Positions 1 through 8,350 of a DNA stretch of 64,000 nucleotides are shown piece after piece (position 1 is the stretch's first letter; each line of letters opens with the position of its first letter). The position numbers were made by a program, and so were the translations under genes. The stretch comes from Campylobacter concisus (GTDB taxonomy: Bacteria; Campylobacterota; Campylobacteria; Campylobacterales; Campylobacteraceae), in contig NZ_PIRM01000001.1 in assembly GCF_003049735.1 (NCBI RefSeq), positions 310,001 through 374,000 of the forward strand. Reading direction: 5' to 3'. The notes beneath the pieces are model-generated. The model did not search any database and was not told the DNA's origin. It was given only the letters and a program-made list of their open reading frames with translations.

Positions 1-903
1 TCCTAGCGTGATGCTTGGATAAAACTCTTTTTGACTAGCTTTATAGTTTAGGATGCTCACTTCTATGCGGTAAATAGCCGCTCTTAGATCAGGCCTGTTT
101 GCTATGGCGCTTGTTGGCACTTCTAGATCAACGCCCGCTCTTTTTACAGGACTTAGCGTAAGGCCTTCAAATTTAAGCTCAAATTCTGGCCTCTCATTTA
201 ACAAAAACCTAAGCGTTTTTTTAGCAGTCACAAGCTCTTTTTTGGTATTTTCTATCTTGTTTTGAGCGCTTAAAAGCTGTGAGTTTATCTGTTTTAGGCT
301 TAGAGCTTCCTCTTTGCCAAGCTCAAATTTAAACCTAACTATCTCATTTAGTTCATTATAAATTTCTAAAATTTGCTCATAAGTTTTAATGCTCTCATTT
401 AGATATAAAATCTGAAAATAGGCGTCTGTTACGGAGTTTATCACGCTTAGTTTGCTAGCTTCCAGATCAAATTTAGTAGCATCTGCTTCAAACTTCGCTG
501 CATCTTTGCTATTTGCAAGCTTTTGCCAAAGATCAAGCTCGTAGCTAAGCCCTATGCTTGAGCCAAAGCTTCTACTAGAAGCGCCGCCCTCTTTTATATT
601 TTTGTTGCTTGATACCTCAATACCAGCGTTAAAGGTTGGGATTAAATTTGCTTCCAAAATACCAGCTTGAGCGAGGGCTTTATTTACATTTATAGCTGCT
701 TTTGCAAGGTCGGTGTTGTTTTTAAGTGCTAGATCAATGAGCTCATTAAGATAGCTTTGGTGATACTCTTTCCACCAAGAAGTGTCTAAATTTAGTTCCT
801 GACTAGCGTTATCTTCAAGTAAAATTTGCTTGTAATTTTCATCTATATTTTTAACAGTGCAGCCGCTTAAAACGAGCACTAAAGCTAAGCTTAGAAATTT
901 CAT
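1..903 (-). CDS. TolC-family outer membrane efflux lipoprotein (3' end cut by window)
   Basis: This is the outer-membrane channel that completes a MacA-MacB tripartite exporter. Reading down from the ATG at 903 gives 301 uninterrupted codons to the window edge, so the C-terminus is missing. The N-terminus has a lipoprotein signal with lipobox LSGC (Cys15), followed by the pattern SWWKEYHQSYLNELIDLALKNN that is typical of the start of RND/MacB outer membrane factors. Later stretches such as YELDLWQK and RPDLRAAIYRIE are hallmarks of the TolC/OprM family. It starts one base after the macB stop, so it is translated from the same transcript. CmeC- and NodT-type factors share this architecture. 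I assign it to MacAB by position, not by a specific motif. Confidence 0.88.
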   Translation of the reverse strand, partial: MKFLSLALVLVLSGCTVKNIDENYKQILLEDNASQELNLDTSWWKEYHQSYLNELIDLALKNNTDLAKAAINVNKALAQAGILEANLIPTFNAGIEVSSNKNIKEGGASSRSFGSSIGLSYELDLWQKLANSKDAAKFEADATKFDLEASKLSVINSVTDAYFQILYLNESIKTYEQILEIYNELNEIVRFKFELGKEEALSLKQINSQLLSAQNKIENTKKELVTAKKTLRFLLNERPEFELKFEGLTLSPVKRAGVDLEVPTSAIANRPDLRAAIYRIEVSILNYKASQKEFYPSITLG

Positions 904-904
904 A

Positions 905-2833
905 TTACTCCCTTGAAAGCGCATCTATTGGATTTAGTTTTGAGGCATTTTTAGCTGGCATGTAGCCAAAGATGATGCCAATCGCCATCGACATAACAAG
1001 CGCTAGCACGATCGAACCATTTGAAAAGATCATGCTAAAGCCATCTAAAAAGTTATTAAATATGTAGCCGATCGCGTAAGAAAAGGCTATACCAATAGCT
1101 CCGCCGATAAGGCAAAGTAGCACCGCCTCTATCAAAAACTGCTGTAAGATGTTGCTCTGCCTAGCTCCGATCGCCATTTTTATACCTATCTCTTTGGTGC
1201 GCTCTGTAACTGAGACTAGCATGATATTCATCACGCCTATACCACCAACTACGAGCGAGACGACGGCGATACTTGAGATGAGAAGGCGCATCGTCGAGAT
1301 GGTCTCTTCGATAGTTTGCTTGATGCTATCAGAATTTCTTGTAAAGAAGTCTTTTTTGCCGTGTTTTATCGTTAAAAGATCAGTTAGGCTCTTTTCTGCG
1401 ATTTGAGCATTTACGCTTTCATTTACTTTTACGGTTATTGAGCTAATAAATTTATCGCCCGTTATCTTGTTTATCACAGTCGTATATGGAGCATAAATTT
1501 TAAGTGAGCTAGCATCGCCGATTTTAAACTCATCTTTTTGTAAAACACCTATAATGCGAAGTGGCTTTTTGTTAAAAAGAATGATCTTACCGATAGGGTC
1601 TTCGTTTTTAAATATACTGTTTTTGGTGTTTTGGTCTATTAATGTGACAGAATCTGAGTTTAAAACCTCCTCATCATCGTAAATTCTTCCCTTTTCTAGT
1701 TTTAGTCCATTTACGTCAAAGCTCCCTACTCCACCGCCTTTTAGTGTCGCTGTTAAGGAGATATTTTCATACGTTAGTACGCCTGAAGTACTTGTATTTG
1801 GAGTGACTGAGTCCAGAAATGACTGCTTTGAGAGCATATTCGCATCACTTATAGAGAGCGTTTTTACCCTGCCTGAGAGCATATCGCCAAAGCCTTTTCC
1901 TGGCATGATATCGATCGTATTTGTGCCGATCTTTCTGATACCAGCTAAAATTTGCTCCTGTGAGCCTTTGCCAAGAGCTACGACGCTAATGACTGCAGTG
2001 ATGCCAATAATAATGCCAAGCATCGTTAAAAGTGATCTTAATTTATGAGCTAGCATCGCATTTACCGACATTTTAAAGCTTTCAATTAGCTGATCTTTAT
2101 AGTAGGTAAATTTGCTTTTTTCTGGCTGGCTCTGCTTTGTAGCCTCGTAAATTTCGCTATTTTTTACATTGTCGCTTACGATGTTGCCATCTTTTATCTC
2201 GATCACACGGCTTGCGTACTCGGCGATCTTTGGATCGTGCGTAACGATGATGATGGTGTGACCTTTTTTATAAAGATCCACTAAAATTTCCATCACTCTT
2301 AGCCCACTTTTACTATCAAGCGCACCAGTTGGCTCATCAGCCAAGATGATCTCGCCACCATTCATAAGTGCCCTTGCTATGGAGACCCTTTGCTGTTGTC
2401 CGCCTGAGAGTTTATTTGGTAAATTTTTAGCCTTTTCGCTAAGGCCAAGTGAGTCTAAGATCTCCATTCCTCTTTTTTCTCGGTCGCTCTTATTTGCCCC
2501 TGCGTAAATGCTAGGAAGTGCGACATTTTCAAGGGCGTTCATCGTGCTAAGAAGGTTATATCTTTGAAAGATAAAGCCAAATTTATCTCGTCTAAGCTTA
2601 GCAAGTGCGTCGCTATCAAATTTTGATATATCTTTGCCCTCTAGCAAGTACTGCCCGCCACTTGGGCTATCTAAGCAGCCAAGGATGTTCATAAGCGTTG
2701 ATTTGCCAGAGCCAGACTGACCGATAATGGCTATAAATTCGCCCTTTTTTATCTCTAAATTTATGCCATGAAGAATTTCTATCTCATTATCGCCAAGCTT
2801 AAAGCTTTTTGTGATATTTTTTAGGCTTATCAC
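905..2833 (-). CDS. macB: MacB-type ABC transporter, fused ATPase and permease
   Basis: This is the inner-membrane ATPase/permease of a MacAB-TolC exporter, which uses ATP-driven mechanotransmission to move macrolides, toxins or peptides from the periplasm outward. The ABC domain is N-terminal: Walker A GQSGSGKST at residues 38-46, Q-loop near FQRYNLL, signature LSGGQQQR at 142-149 and Walker B ILADEP at 163-168. One membrane segment follows near residue 270, then a large periplasmic domain, then three C-terminal membrane helices from about residue 520. The length of 642 aa is normal for MacB. The start is GTG at 2833, directly after the macA stop, and the stop is one base before the outer-membrane gene, so the three genes form a tight operon. 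The substrate cannot be read from the sequence. Confidence 0.94.
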   Translation of the reverse strand: MISLKNITKSFKLGDNEIEILHGINLEIKKGEFIAIIGQSGSGKSTLMNILGCLDSPSGGQYLLEGKDISKFDSDALAKLRRDKFGFIFQRYNLLSTMNALENVALPSIYAGANKSDREKRGMEILDSLGLSEKAKNLPNKLSGGQQQRVSIARALMNGGEIILADEPTGALDSKSGLRVMEILVDLYKKGHTIIIVTHDPKIAEYASRVIEIKDGNIVSDNVKNSEIYEATKQSQPEKSKFTYYKDQLIESFKMSVNAMLAHKLRSLLTMLGIIIGITAVISVVALGKGSQEQILAGIRKIGTNTIDIMPGKGFGDMLSGRVKTLSISDANMLSKQSFLDSVTPNTSTSGVLTYENISLTATLKGGGVGSFDVNGLKLEKGRIYDDEEVLNSDSVTLIDQNTKNSIFKNEDPIGKIILFNKKPLRIIGVLQKDEFKIGDASSLKIYAPYTTVINKITGDKFISSITVKVNESVNAQIAEKSLTDLLTIKHGKKDFFTRNSDSIKQTIEETISTMRLLISSIAVVSLVVGGIGVMNIMLVSVTERTKEIGIKMAIGARQSNILQQFLIEAVLLCLIGGAIGIAFSYAIGYIFNNFLDGFSMIFSNGSIVLALVMSMAIGIIFGYMPAKNASKLNPIDALSRE

Positions 2834-4027
2834 TTAAAACTTCTTATTTTCTTTTTCGATCATCTTGGCTATCTCGCTTGCTGAGCCTTGTGATGTGATG
2901 ATCTCGTCGCCATCGTTCACACCGCTAATGATCTGCGTATCAAGGTTGTCTTTTATGCCAGTTTTGACCGCTGTTTTTACCGCTTTGCCATCTTTTAAAA
3001 TATAGACAAAAGTGCCGTTTTCATCTCTTTTGATGCCGATGCTTGGTACGATGATAGCGTCCTTTACATTTGCTATTAAAAGCTCATTTTGTGTTGTCAT
3101 GCCTATTCTTAAAATTTTATCTTTATTTTCAACTATGCTTTGAGCATAATAATAAACAGCTGAGTTGCTTGAAGTGCTTGAGCTTGTAGATTTGCTACTA
3201 CTGCTAGAGCCGTAGCTACCATCGCTTAATGTCGTTAAGCCAGGGTCAATTGAGCTAACCGTTGTTTGAAATTTTTTCGTTGGCTCAGATAGGATCGAGT
3301 ACTCAACTGGTGTGCCAACCTTTATCTTTGTGATGTCGCCTTCAGCTATTTGCATCTTCATCTTGACATAGCTAAGATCTGCGATCTTTACGATAGTTGG
3401 CGTAGTTTGGTTGGCATTTACGGTCTGACCCTCCTCTACTTGCACGCTTACTATTATTCCATCTCTTGGAGCGATGATCTTTGTGTAGCTTAAATTTATC
3501 TTGGCCGTACTTAACTCGATATTTGTCTGCTTTATCTGAGCCTCGAGCTCCTTTATCTTGGCACTATTTGCGCTAAAAGTATTTTTTGCGCTTTCAAATT
3601 CTTGTTTTGAAGTGGCGTTTTTGGCAAAAAGTGCATTTTCTCTATCAAACTGCGTTTTAGAGATATTTAGAGCCACTTTTGCGCTTTCAAGCTGAGCTTT
3701 GTAGATGGCAAGCTGAGCTTCTTTATTGTCTATGCTATTTTGCTGGGTCGAGCTATCGATACTTGCGATCATATCGCCTTTTTTGACCTGATCTCCAAGC
3801 TTAACGTAGAGTTTTTTTATCTGGCCACTCACCTGAGCACCCACATCAACTAGCTCGGTAGCGAAAATTTCTCCAGTCGCATCGACCTTTTTGCTAAATG
3901 AACCTTTCTTTGCCTTTTTGGTGATAAATTCCACCTTTTCATCTTTTATCTTGAAAAAATTATCATAGATAAAATATCCACCGACGCCTAAAATAAGCAG
4001 GATTATTAAAATTTTAGATTTTTTCAT
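2834..4027 (-). CDS. macA: MacA-type periplasmic adaptor (membrane fusion protein)
   Basis: This adaptor bridges MacB and the TolC-like channel. It has an N-terminal membrane anchor (MKKSKILIILLILGVGGYFI), a lipoyl-like half motif around VDVGAQVSGQIKKLYVKLGD, a long coiled-coil hairpin (about residues 90-185), the second lipoyl half at KIIAPRDGIIVSVQVEEGQTV and beta-barrel/MP domains after it. I chose the ATG at 4027 (397 aa). A TTG nine codons upstream at 4054 overlaps the apparent -10 box and would precede the transcript start. AGAGAAG lies just upstream of the chosen ATG. A serine-rich stretch around residues 270-290 sits where other MacA proteins have a shorter loop. It is the first gene of the macA-macB-outer-membrane operon. 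Confidence 0.93.
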   Translation of the reverse strand: MKKSKILIILLILGVGGYFIYDNFFKIKDEKVEFITKKAKKGSFSKKVDATGEIFATELVDVGAQVSGQIKKLYVKLGDQVKKGDMIASIDSSTQQNSIDNKEAQLAIYKAQLESAKVALNISKTQFDRENALFAKNATSKQEFESAKNTFSANSAKIKELEAQIKQTNIELSTAKINLSYTKIIAPRDGIIVSVQVEEGQTVNANQTTPTIVKIADLSYVKMKMQIAEGDITKIKVGTPVEYSILSEPTKKFQTTVSSIDPGLTTLSDGSYGSSSSSKSTSSSTSSNSAVYYYAQSIVENKDKILRIGMTTQNELLIANVKDAIIVPSIGIKRDENGTFVYILKDGKAVKTAVKTGIKDNLDTQIISGVNDGDEIITSQGSASEIAKMIEKENKKF

Positions 4028-4053
4028 CGCTTCTCTTTGTAAAAAATTGGTCA

Positions 4054-4059
4054 ATTTTA
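4054..4059 (-). promoter_or_regulatory. Candidate -10 box for macA operon
   Basis: The minus strand reads TAAAAT here, preceded by AT-rich DNA, in the 55-bp gap between macA and the helicase stop. The predicted transcript start is near 4047, about 20 bases before the macA ATG. A -35 box is not recognisable, as is usual in Campylobacter. This is a pattern match only. Confidence 0.4.
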
Positions 4060-4081
4060 CTTAATAAGATTAAAATTCTCT

Positions 4082-6115
4082 TTAAACTTCCTCTTTTGCC
4101 ATGCCAGCCTCTATCAAAAACCTACTTGGCTGATAATTCACCTTCTTTATCTTGTCGTATTTTGCATAACTAAGATATAGCTCGTCTTTAGCCCTTGTTA
4201 CTGCTACGTAAAAGAGCCGCCTCTCTTCTTCTAGGCTGCCGCCCATACTCATTAGCTTTAAATTTGGAAAACGGTTTTGCGCGAGATCGACGATAAAGAC
4301 TTGGTCAAACTCAAGCCCCTTGCTCGCATGCACGCTAAGTAAGCTAACGCCCTGCCCTTCGCTCATCTCGTTGCTTCCAAGGGCTAAGAAGTTATAAAAT
4401 TTACTGATATCTTGATACTTTTTAGCTAGCTCGCTTAGCACCACGCTCTTTGCCATTATGCGCTCTTTGACCTCTTCTTTGAGTGCTAGATCAACATTGC
4501 CGTTTTTTAGAGTTGCTCTTTTTGTGCTGAGATTTTCAACGATTAACGAATAAATTTTACTAGTTTTTATCTCATTTATCATCGTGGCTGGCTTTGAGAT
4601 ATTTCTCATACCCTTTAAAAAGTTGTAAATTTCATATAAAAACTGCGCCCCACTCTCGCTTAGCTTTTGTAGTTTTAGCACAGGATGACCTAGAAATTTA
4701 TCACTAAAGCCAAGTTTAGAAAACCTTGAAACTTCGGCAAATTCATCAAGATCGTCAAAAAGACCAAGCTGGTAGTTTCGCCTTTTGTTTGATGAGATAT
4801 TTACACTCTCGTCTGGCTCAACTATCCCTTTTATCAAATTTCCATGTCCAAGCTTAAGCAGCGCATCAAAAATTTCTTTGCTAACTGCGCTGCCAACGCC
4901 CTTTGCGTATTCGCAGATGTGGATAAATGCCATTATATCTTTTGGATTGACATAAATTCCCATGATGTCAATGAGTGCCTTGATCTCGCGGCTCTCAAAA
5001 AAGCTCACCCCACCCTTTCGCTTTGAGCCGATGCCTCGCTCTTTTAGCGCGACCTCGATGCCGTCAGCTGATGAGTTATTTCTAAAAATTATGGCGATAT
5101 TTTCTCTATTAAATGGCGAGAGCGAGATGATATCAGCGATGTTTTGATACTGATCAAAAAGCTCGTTATAGACAAGTAGCCTTGGAGGCTTGAAATTTCC
5201 CTCGCGACTAACTGTGAGGTGCTTTTCATAGAGCCTTGGATTGTTATTGATGACCTTATTTGCAAGGGCAAGTATGCTCGAGCTTGAGCGGTAATTTACA
5301 TTTAAAGCGTAGATGTTTGCGCTTGGGAAGCGATCTTTAAATGAGCCAATGATCTCGATATTTGCGCCGTTAAATGCATAAATGCTCTGGTCAAAATCGC
5401 CCACGCAAAAGAGACTCTTTGTCTTAAATGCGTCTATTAGGCTGCCTTGAAGGGTGTTTGTATCTTGATACTCGTCGATCAAAATTTCATCATAAGCTAA
5501 ATTTGCTCCATTTTTTAGCTCGTCGCGCATTTTTATGAGAAGATCATTAAAATCAGCGTAGGCAAATTTAGCCTTTTCAGCCTCAAACTCCTCTAAAACA
5601 TCTTCATAAATTTCGGCATAAACGCCCTGCTCTTCGCTCTTATCGCTTATCCACTTGCCAAAAGTAGTGCCTTGCTCGCTATTTTGAAAGAGCGAGTAAA
5701 GGTCATATAGATAAGCCCCGCCATAAGGCTTGACATCGCTTAAATGGTAAAATTTACGCCTCTCAACAAGACTTTTTAAAAGCGTCTTTAGCTCGCTTGG
5801 CTGCTTTAGCGTGACGCCTTTATCAAGGCTTTTTAAAAGCGAAAATGAGACCGAGTGGAAGGTACCTGCGGTGATTTTAGAAGTGATTTGTTTATCAAAA
5901 TACCTATTTAAGCGCTCTATCATCTCGCTAGCTGCTTTGTTTGTAAATGTTAGAAGTAAAATTTTCTCTGGTTTTACGCCTAAATTTAGTAGATGAGCGA
6001 TGCGAGCGACTATGGTGCTAGTCTTGCCAGTGCCAGCTGAAGCGATGATGAGATTGTGTCCAAATGGCGCAGTTGCGGCGGTATATTGTTCTTTGTTTAA
6101 CCTAGATAAGGGCAT
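4082..6115 (-). CDS. UvrD/Rep-family (SF1A) ATP-dependent DNA helicase
   Basis: This is a 3'-5' DNA helicase of the UvrD/Rep/PcrA superfamily, acting in repair or replication restart. Visible motifs in order: Q-motif region LNKEQYTAA, Walker A ASAGTGKTST (residues 25-34), motif Ia LLLTFTNKAA, motif II LIDEYQDTN, motif III GDFDQSIYAFNGA, motif IV near VNYRSS, motif V LLSVHASKGLEF and motif VI VAVTRAKDELY. The length of 677 aa is typical. The start is ATG at 6115, preceded by AAAGAGGAAACA. It is divergent from pbpC, and each direction has its own TATAAT box in the 65-bp gap. Epsilonproteobacteria often carry more than one UvrD-like helicase, so I leave the symbol open. Confidence 0.93.
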   Translation of the reverse strand: MPLSRLNKEQYTAATAPFGHNLIIASAGTGKTSTIVARIAHLLNLGVKPEKILLLTFTNKAASEMIERLNRYFDKQITSKITAGTFHSVSFSLLKSLDKGVTLKQPSELKTLLKSLVERRKFYHLSDVKPYGGAYLYDLYSLFQNSEQGTTFGKWISDKSEEQGVYAEIYEDVLEEFEAEKAKFAYADFNDLLIKMRDELKNGANLAYDEILIDEYQDTNTLQGSLIDAFKTKSLFCVGDFDQSIYAFNGANIEIIGSFKDRFPSANIYALNVNYRSSSSILALANKVINNNPRLYEKHLTVSREGNFKPPRLLVYNELFDQYQNIADIISLSPFNRENIAIIFRNNSSADGIEVALKERGIGSKRKGGVSFFESREIKALIDIMGIYVNPKDIMAFIHICEYAKGVGSAVSKEIFDALLKLGHGNLIKGIVEPDESVNISSNKRRNYQLGLFDDLDEFAEVSRFSKLGFSDKFLGHPVLKLQKLSESGAQFLYEIYNFLKGMRNISKPATMINEIKTSKIYSLIVENLSTKRATLKNGNVDLALKEEVKERIMAKSVVLSELAKKYQDISKFYNFLALGSNEMSEGQGVSLLSVHASKGLEFDQVFIVDLAQNRFPNLKLMSMGGSLEEERRLFYVAVTRAKDELYLSYAKYDKIKKVNYQPSRFLIEAGMAKEEV

Positions 6116-6141
6116 TGTTTCCTCTTTTTTAAAAAGGCCTA

Positions 6142-6147
6142 ATTATA
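6142..6147 (-). promoter_or_regulatory. -10 box for UvrD-like helicase
   Basis: The minus strand reads TATAAT, placing the transcript start near 6135, about 20 bases before the helicase ATG at 6115. It is one half of a divergent promoter pair with the box at 6168-6173. No clear -35 is seen. Confidence 0.5.
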
Positions 6148-6167
6148 GCTACTTAAACTTTAACAGC

Positions 6168-6173
6168 TATAAT
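6168..6173 (+). promoter_or_regulatory. -10 box for pbpC, predicting a leaderless transcript
   Basis: A perfect TATAAT follows GC in the context typical of epsilonproteobacterial sigma-70 promoters. The expected transcript start, 6-8 bases past the box, falls at 6180-6181, on the pbpC ATG itself. No Shine-Dalgarno sequence is visible between the box and the ATG, which fits leaderless initiation. Confidence 0.5.
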
Positions 6174-6180
6174 CACGCCG

Positions 6181-8349
6181 ATGAAAAAGTTTAAATTTCT
6201 AAAATTCCTTGCCCTATTTTTGGCTTTAGTGGTCGCTATTTTTTTGATACTTGATCAAATTTATCCACTAAATTTAGATCCGCTTAAAAAAGACGAAGCC
6301 AAAATTTTGCTTGATAAAAATGGCGAGATCATAAATATGAAGCTTAGTAGCGATGGAATTTGGAGATTTCACGAGCAAAGCTTCCCAAACTCACTAAAAC
6401 AATGCGTCGTTCTCTTTGAAGATAGATACTTTTACTACCATATTGGCGTAAATTTTGCCTCCATTTTTAGAGCATTTTTTCACAATCTAAAAAGCGACAA
6501 CCGCATAGGCGCTAGCACTATCACGATGCAAGTAGCTAGGATGCTTGAGCCAAGTGATAGGAGCTATAAAAATAAGATAAGAGAAATTTTTAGAGCATTT
6601 CAGCTCGAGTTTCACTTTAGCAAGGATGAAATTTTAAATTTTTATCTAAATTTAGCCCCATATGGCGGCAATATCGAGGGTGCAAAGGCAGCAAGCTTCT
6701 TTTACTTTGGCAAGGAGCTAAACGAGCTTAGCTACGCTCAGGCCGCACTTTTAAGCACGATCCCTAAAAATCCAAATAAGAATAGGCTTGACCGCGTTTC
6801 AAACATAAATGCCCTAAAAAACAGGGTCATAAAGATGCTTTATAAGGCAAATTTAATCGATCTTAGCGCATTTAAAAGAGCCCAAGCTGAGCCATTTAAA
6901 AATGTAAGGATAAGAGCTGTCGTAAATGCCAGCGACTACGCAAATGTTGCTTTTAAAAACCAAATTTCAAAGGCGAGTTTGGATCTAAATTTACAAAAAG
7001 ATATGCTTAAAATTTTAAAAGATGCGATGTTTTCGCTAAAGGCGAAAAATGCAAACAACGCCGCAGCCGTGGTCATTGATAATAAAAAAATGAGCGTCGT
7101 TGCCTTCATAGGCTCACACGATGAGCACGCACGTGATGGCAAAAACTCAGCTCTAAATATGAAGCGAAACACCGGTAGCACACTAAAGCCTTTTATCTAC
7201 TCACTTGCGCTTGATAGTGGGCTTATAACGCCAAATTCTCAGTTAATAGACACGCAAATTTATATAAAAGAGTATGCTCCAAAGAATTTTAGTAATTATT
7301 TTTTAGGTATCGTAAGCGCAAAAGATGCTCTAAATTTCAGCCTAAATATCCCAGTTATAAATTTAAACTTAAAACTAAAAGACAATTCGCTTTACGAACT
7401 ACTTGAAAAGGTAAATTTAGTAGATGAAAATAAGGAGTATTATGGAGCTTCTATAACGCTTGGAAGTGCTGAAATGAGCCTGCTTGATCTTGCTCATCTT
7501 TATACTATCTATGCAAATGACGGCATTTATAGGCCACTTGAGTTTGCAGGAAAAAACTACAAAAATGAAGAGAAAAATGTAACTCTCATCTCGCCTCAAA
7601 GTGCTTATTTAACCGCTAAAATGCTAAGCGAAGCCTCAAGATCGTATCTAAAAAACGCTTGGCAATACGCCCAAAATACGCCAAAAATAGCCTTTAAAAC
7701 AGGCACGAGTGCAAACTCACGCGATCTTTACGCCATAGGCGTTGATGAAAATTACACAATTGCTATTTGGATTGGAAATTTTAATGCCAGCAAAACTGAT
7801 AAATTAACAGGACTAAATGACGTATCGAAGAGCCTTTTTGATATGTTTAAGATAATCGCTCAAAAAGAGAAATTAAGATTTATAAGTGAGCCAGATGGCA
7901 TAGAAAAGCTACCAACCTGCCTTGATGCCTTTAACTATGAAAAGTGTAAGAAAATGGCGCTTGATGATAGGATAAAGGGTGTAGATTTAAAGGATAAATG
8001 CGAAAGTTTAAGGGGTGAAGAGCTTGATTTTTTGGTTAAAAATGAGCTTTTGGATAAAGACGAGATACAAAAAAGTCCTTGTGCTGAAATTTTTAAAGAT
8101 AAAAAGCCAGTTTTTGCCTATCCATATGACAATGAAGAGATAGTGACAGATGAAAATATTACACAAGTTATGGTAAAATGCTACGCGTTTTTAGGCGATG
8201 AAATTTACCTAAAGATAGATGATTTGAACTTTTCTAAGATAGAAAATGCAAGCGAAAAAAAGTTTGATCTAACTATTGGCGAGCACAGCATAAAATGCCT
8301 TGATCAAAACTCAAATCAAAGTGAAATAACAATAAAACTAAGGAGATAA
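6181..8349 (+). CDS. pbpC: Penicillin-binding protein 1C (bifunctional glycosyltransferase/transpeptidase)
   Basis: This protein polymerises and cross-links peptidoglycan in the periplasm. A single N-terminal membrane anchor (residues about 6-25) is followed by a GT51 glycosyltransferase domain with catalytic Glu in LFEDRYFYYHIGVN and the IGASTITMQVARML motif. The transpeptidase domain carries SxxK as STLK in NTGSTLKPFIY, SxN in NFSLNIP and KTG in FKTGTS. The C-terminal region (about residues 570-722) matches the extra domain that marks PBP1C. The 722-aa length is normal. The ATG at 6181 has no Shine-Dalgarno and sits at the predicted transcript start. One base separates its stop from the alpha-2-macroglobulin gene. 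The pbpC/alpha-2-macroglobulin pair is widespread in proteobacteria and is thought to guard and repair the envelope. Confidence 0.95.
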   Translation: MKKFKFLKFLALFLALVVAIFLILDQIYPLNLDPLKKDEAKILLDKNGEIINMKLSSDGIWRFHEQSFPNSLKQCVVLFEDRYFYYHIGVNFASIFRAFFHNLKSDNRIGASTITMQVARMLEPSDRSYKNKIREIFRAFQLEFHFSKDEILNFYLNLAPYGGNIEGAKAASFFYFGKELNELSYAQAALLSTIPKNPNKNRLDRVSNINALKNRVIKMLYKANLIDLSAFKRAQAEPFKNVRIRAVVNASDYANVAFKNQISKASLDLNLQKDMLKILKDAMFSLKAKNANNAAAVVIDNKKMSVVAFIGSHDEHARDGKNSALNMKRNTGSTLKPFIYSLALDSGLITPNSQLIDTQIYIKEYAPKNFSNYFLGIVSAKDALNFSLNIPVINLNLKLKDNSLYELLEKVNLVDENKEYYGASITLGSAEMSLLDLAHLYTIYANDGIYRPLEFAGKNYKNEEKNVTLISPQSAYLTAKMLSEASRSYLKNAWQYAQNTPKIAFKTGTSANSRDLYAIGVDENYTIAIWIGNFNASKTDKLTGLNDVSKSLFDMFKIIAQKEKLRFISEPDGIEKLPTCLDAFNYEKCKKMALDDRIKGVDLKDKCESLRGEELDFLVKNELLDKDEIQKSPCAEIFKDKKPVFAYPYDNEEIVTDENITQVMVKCYAFLGDEIYLKIDDLNFSKIENASEKKFDLTIGEHSIKCLDQNSNQSEITIKLRR

Positions 8350-8350
8350 A

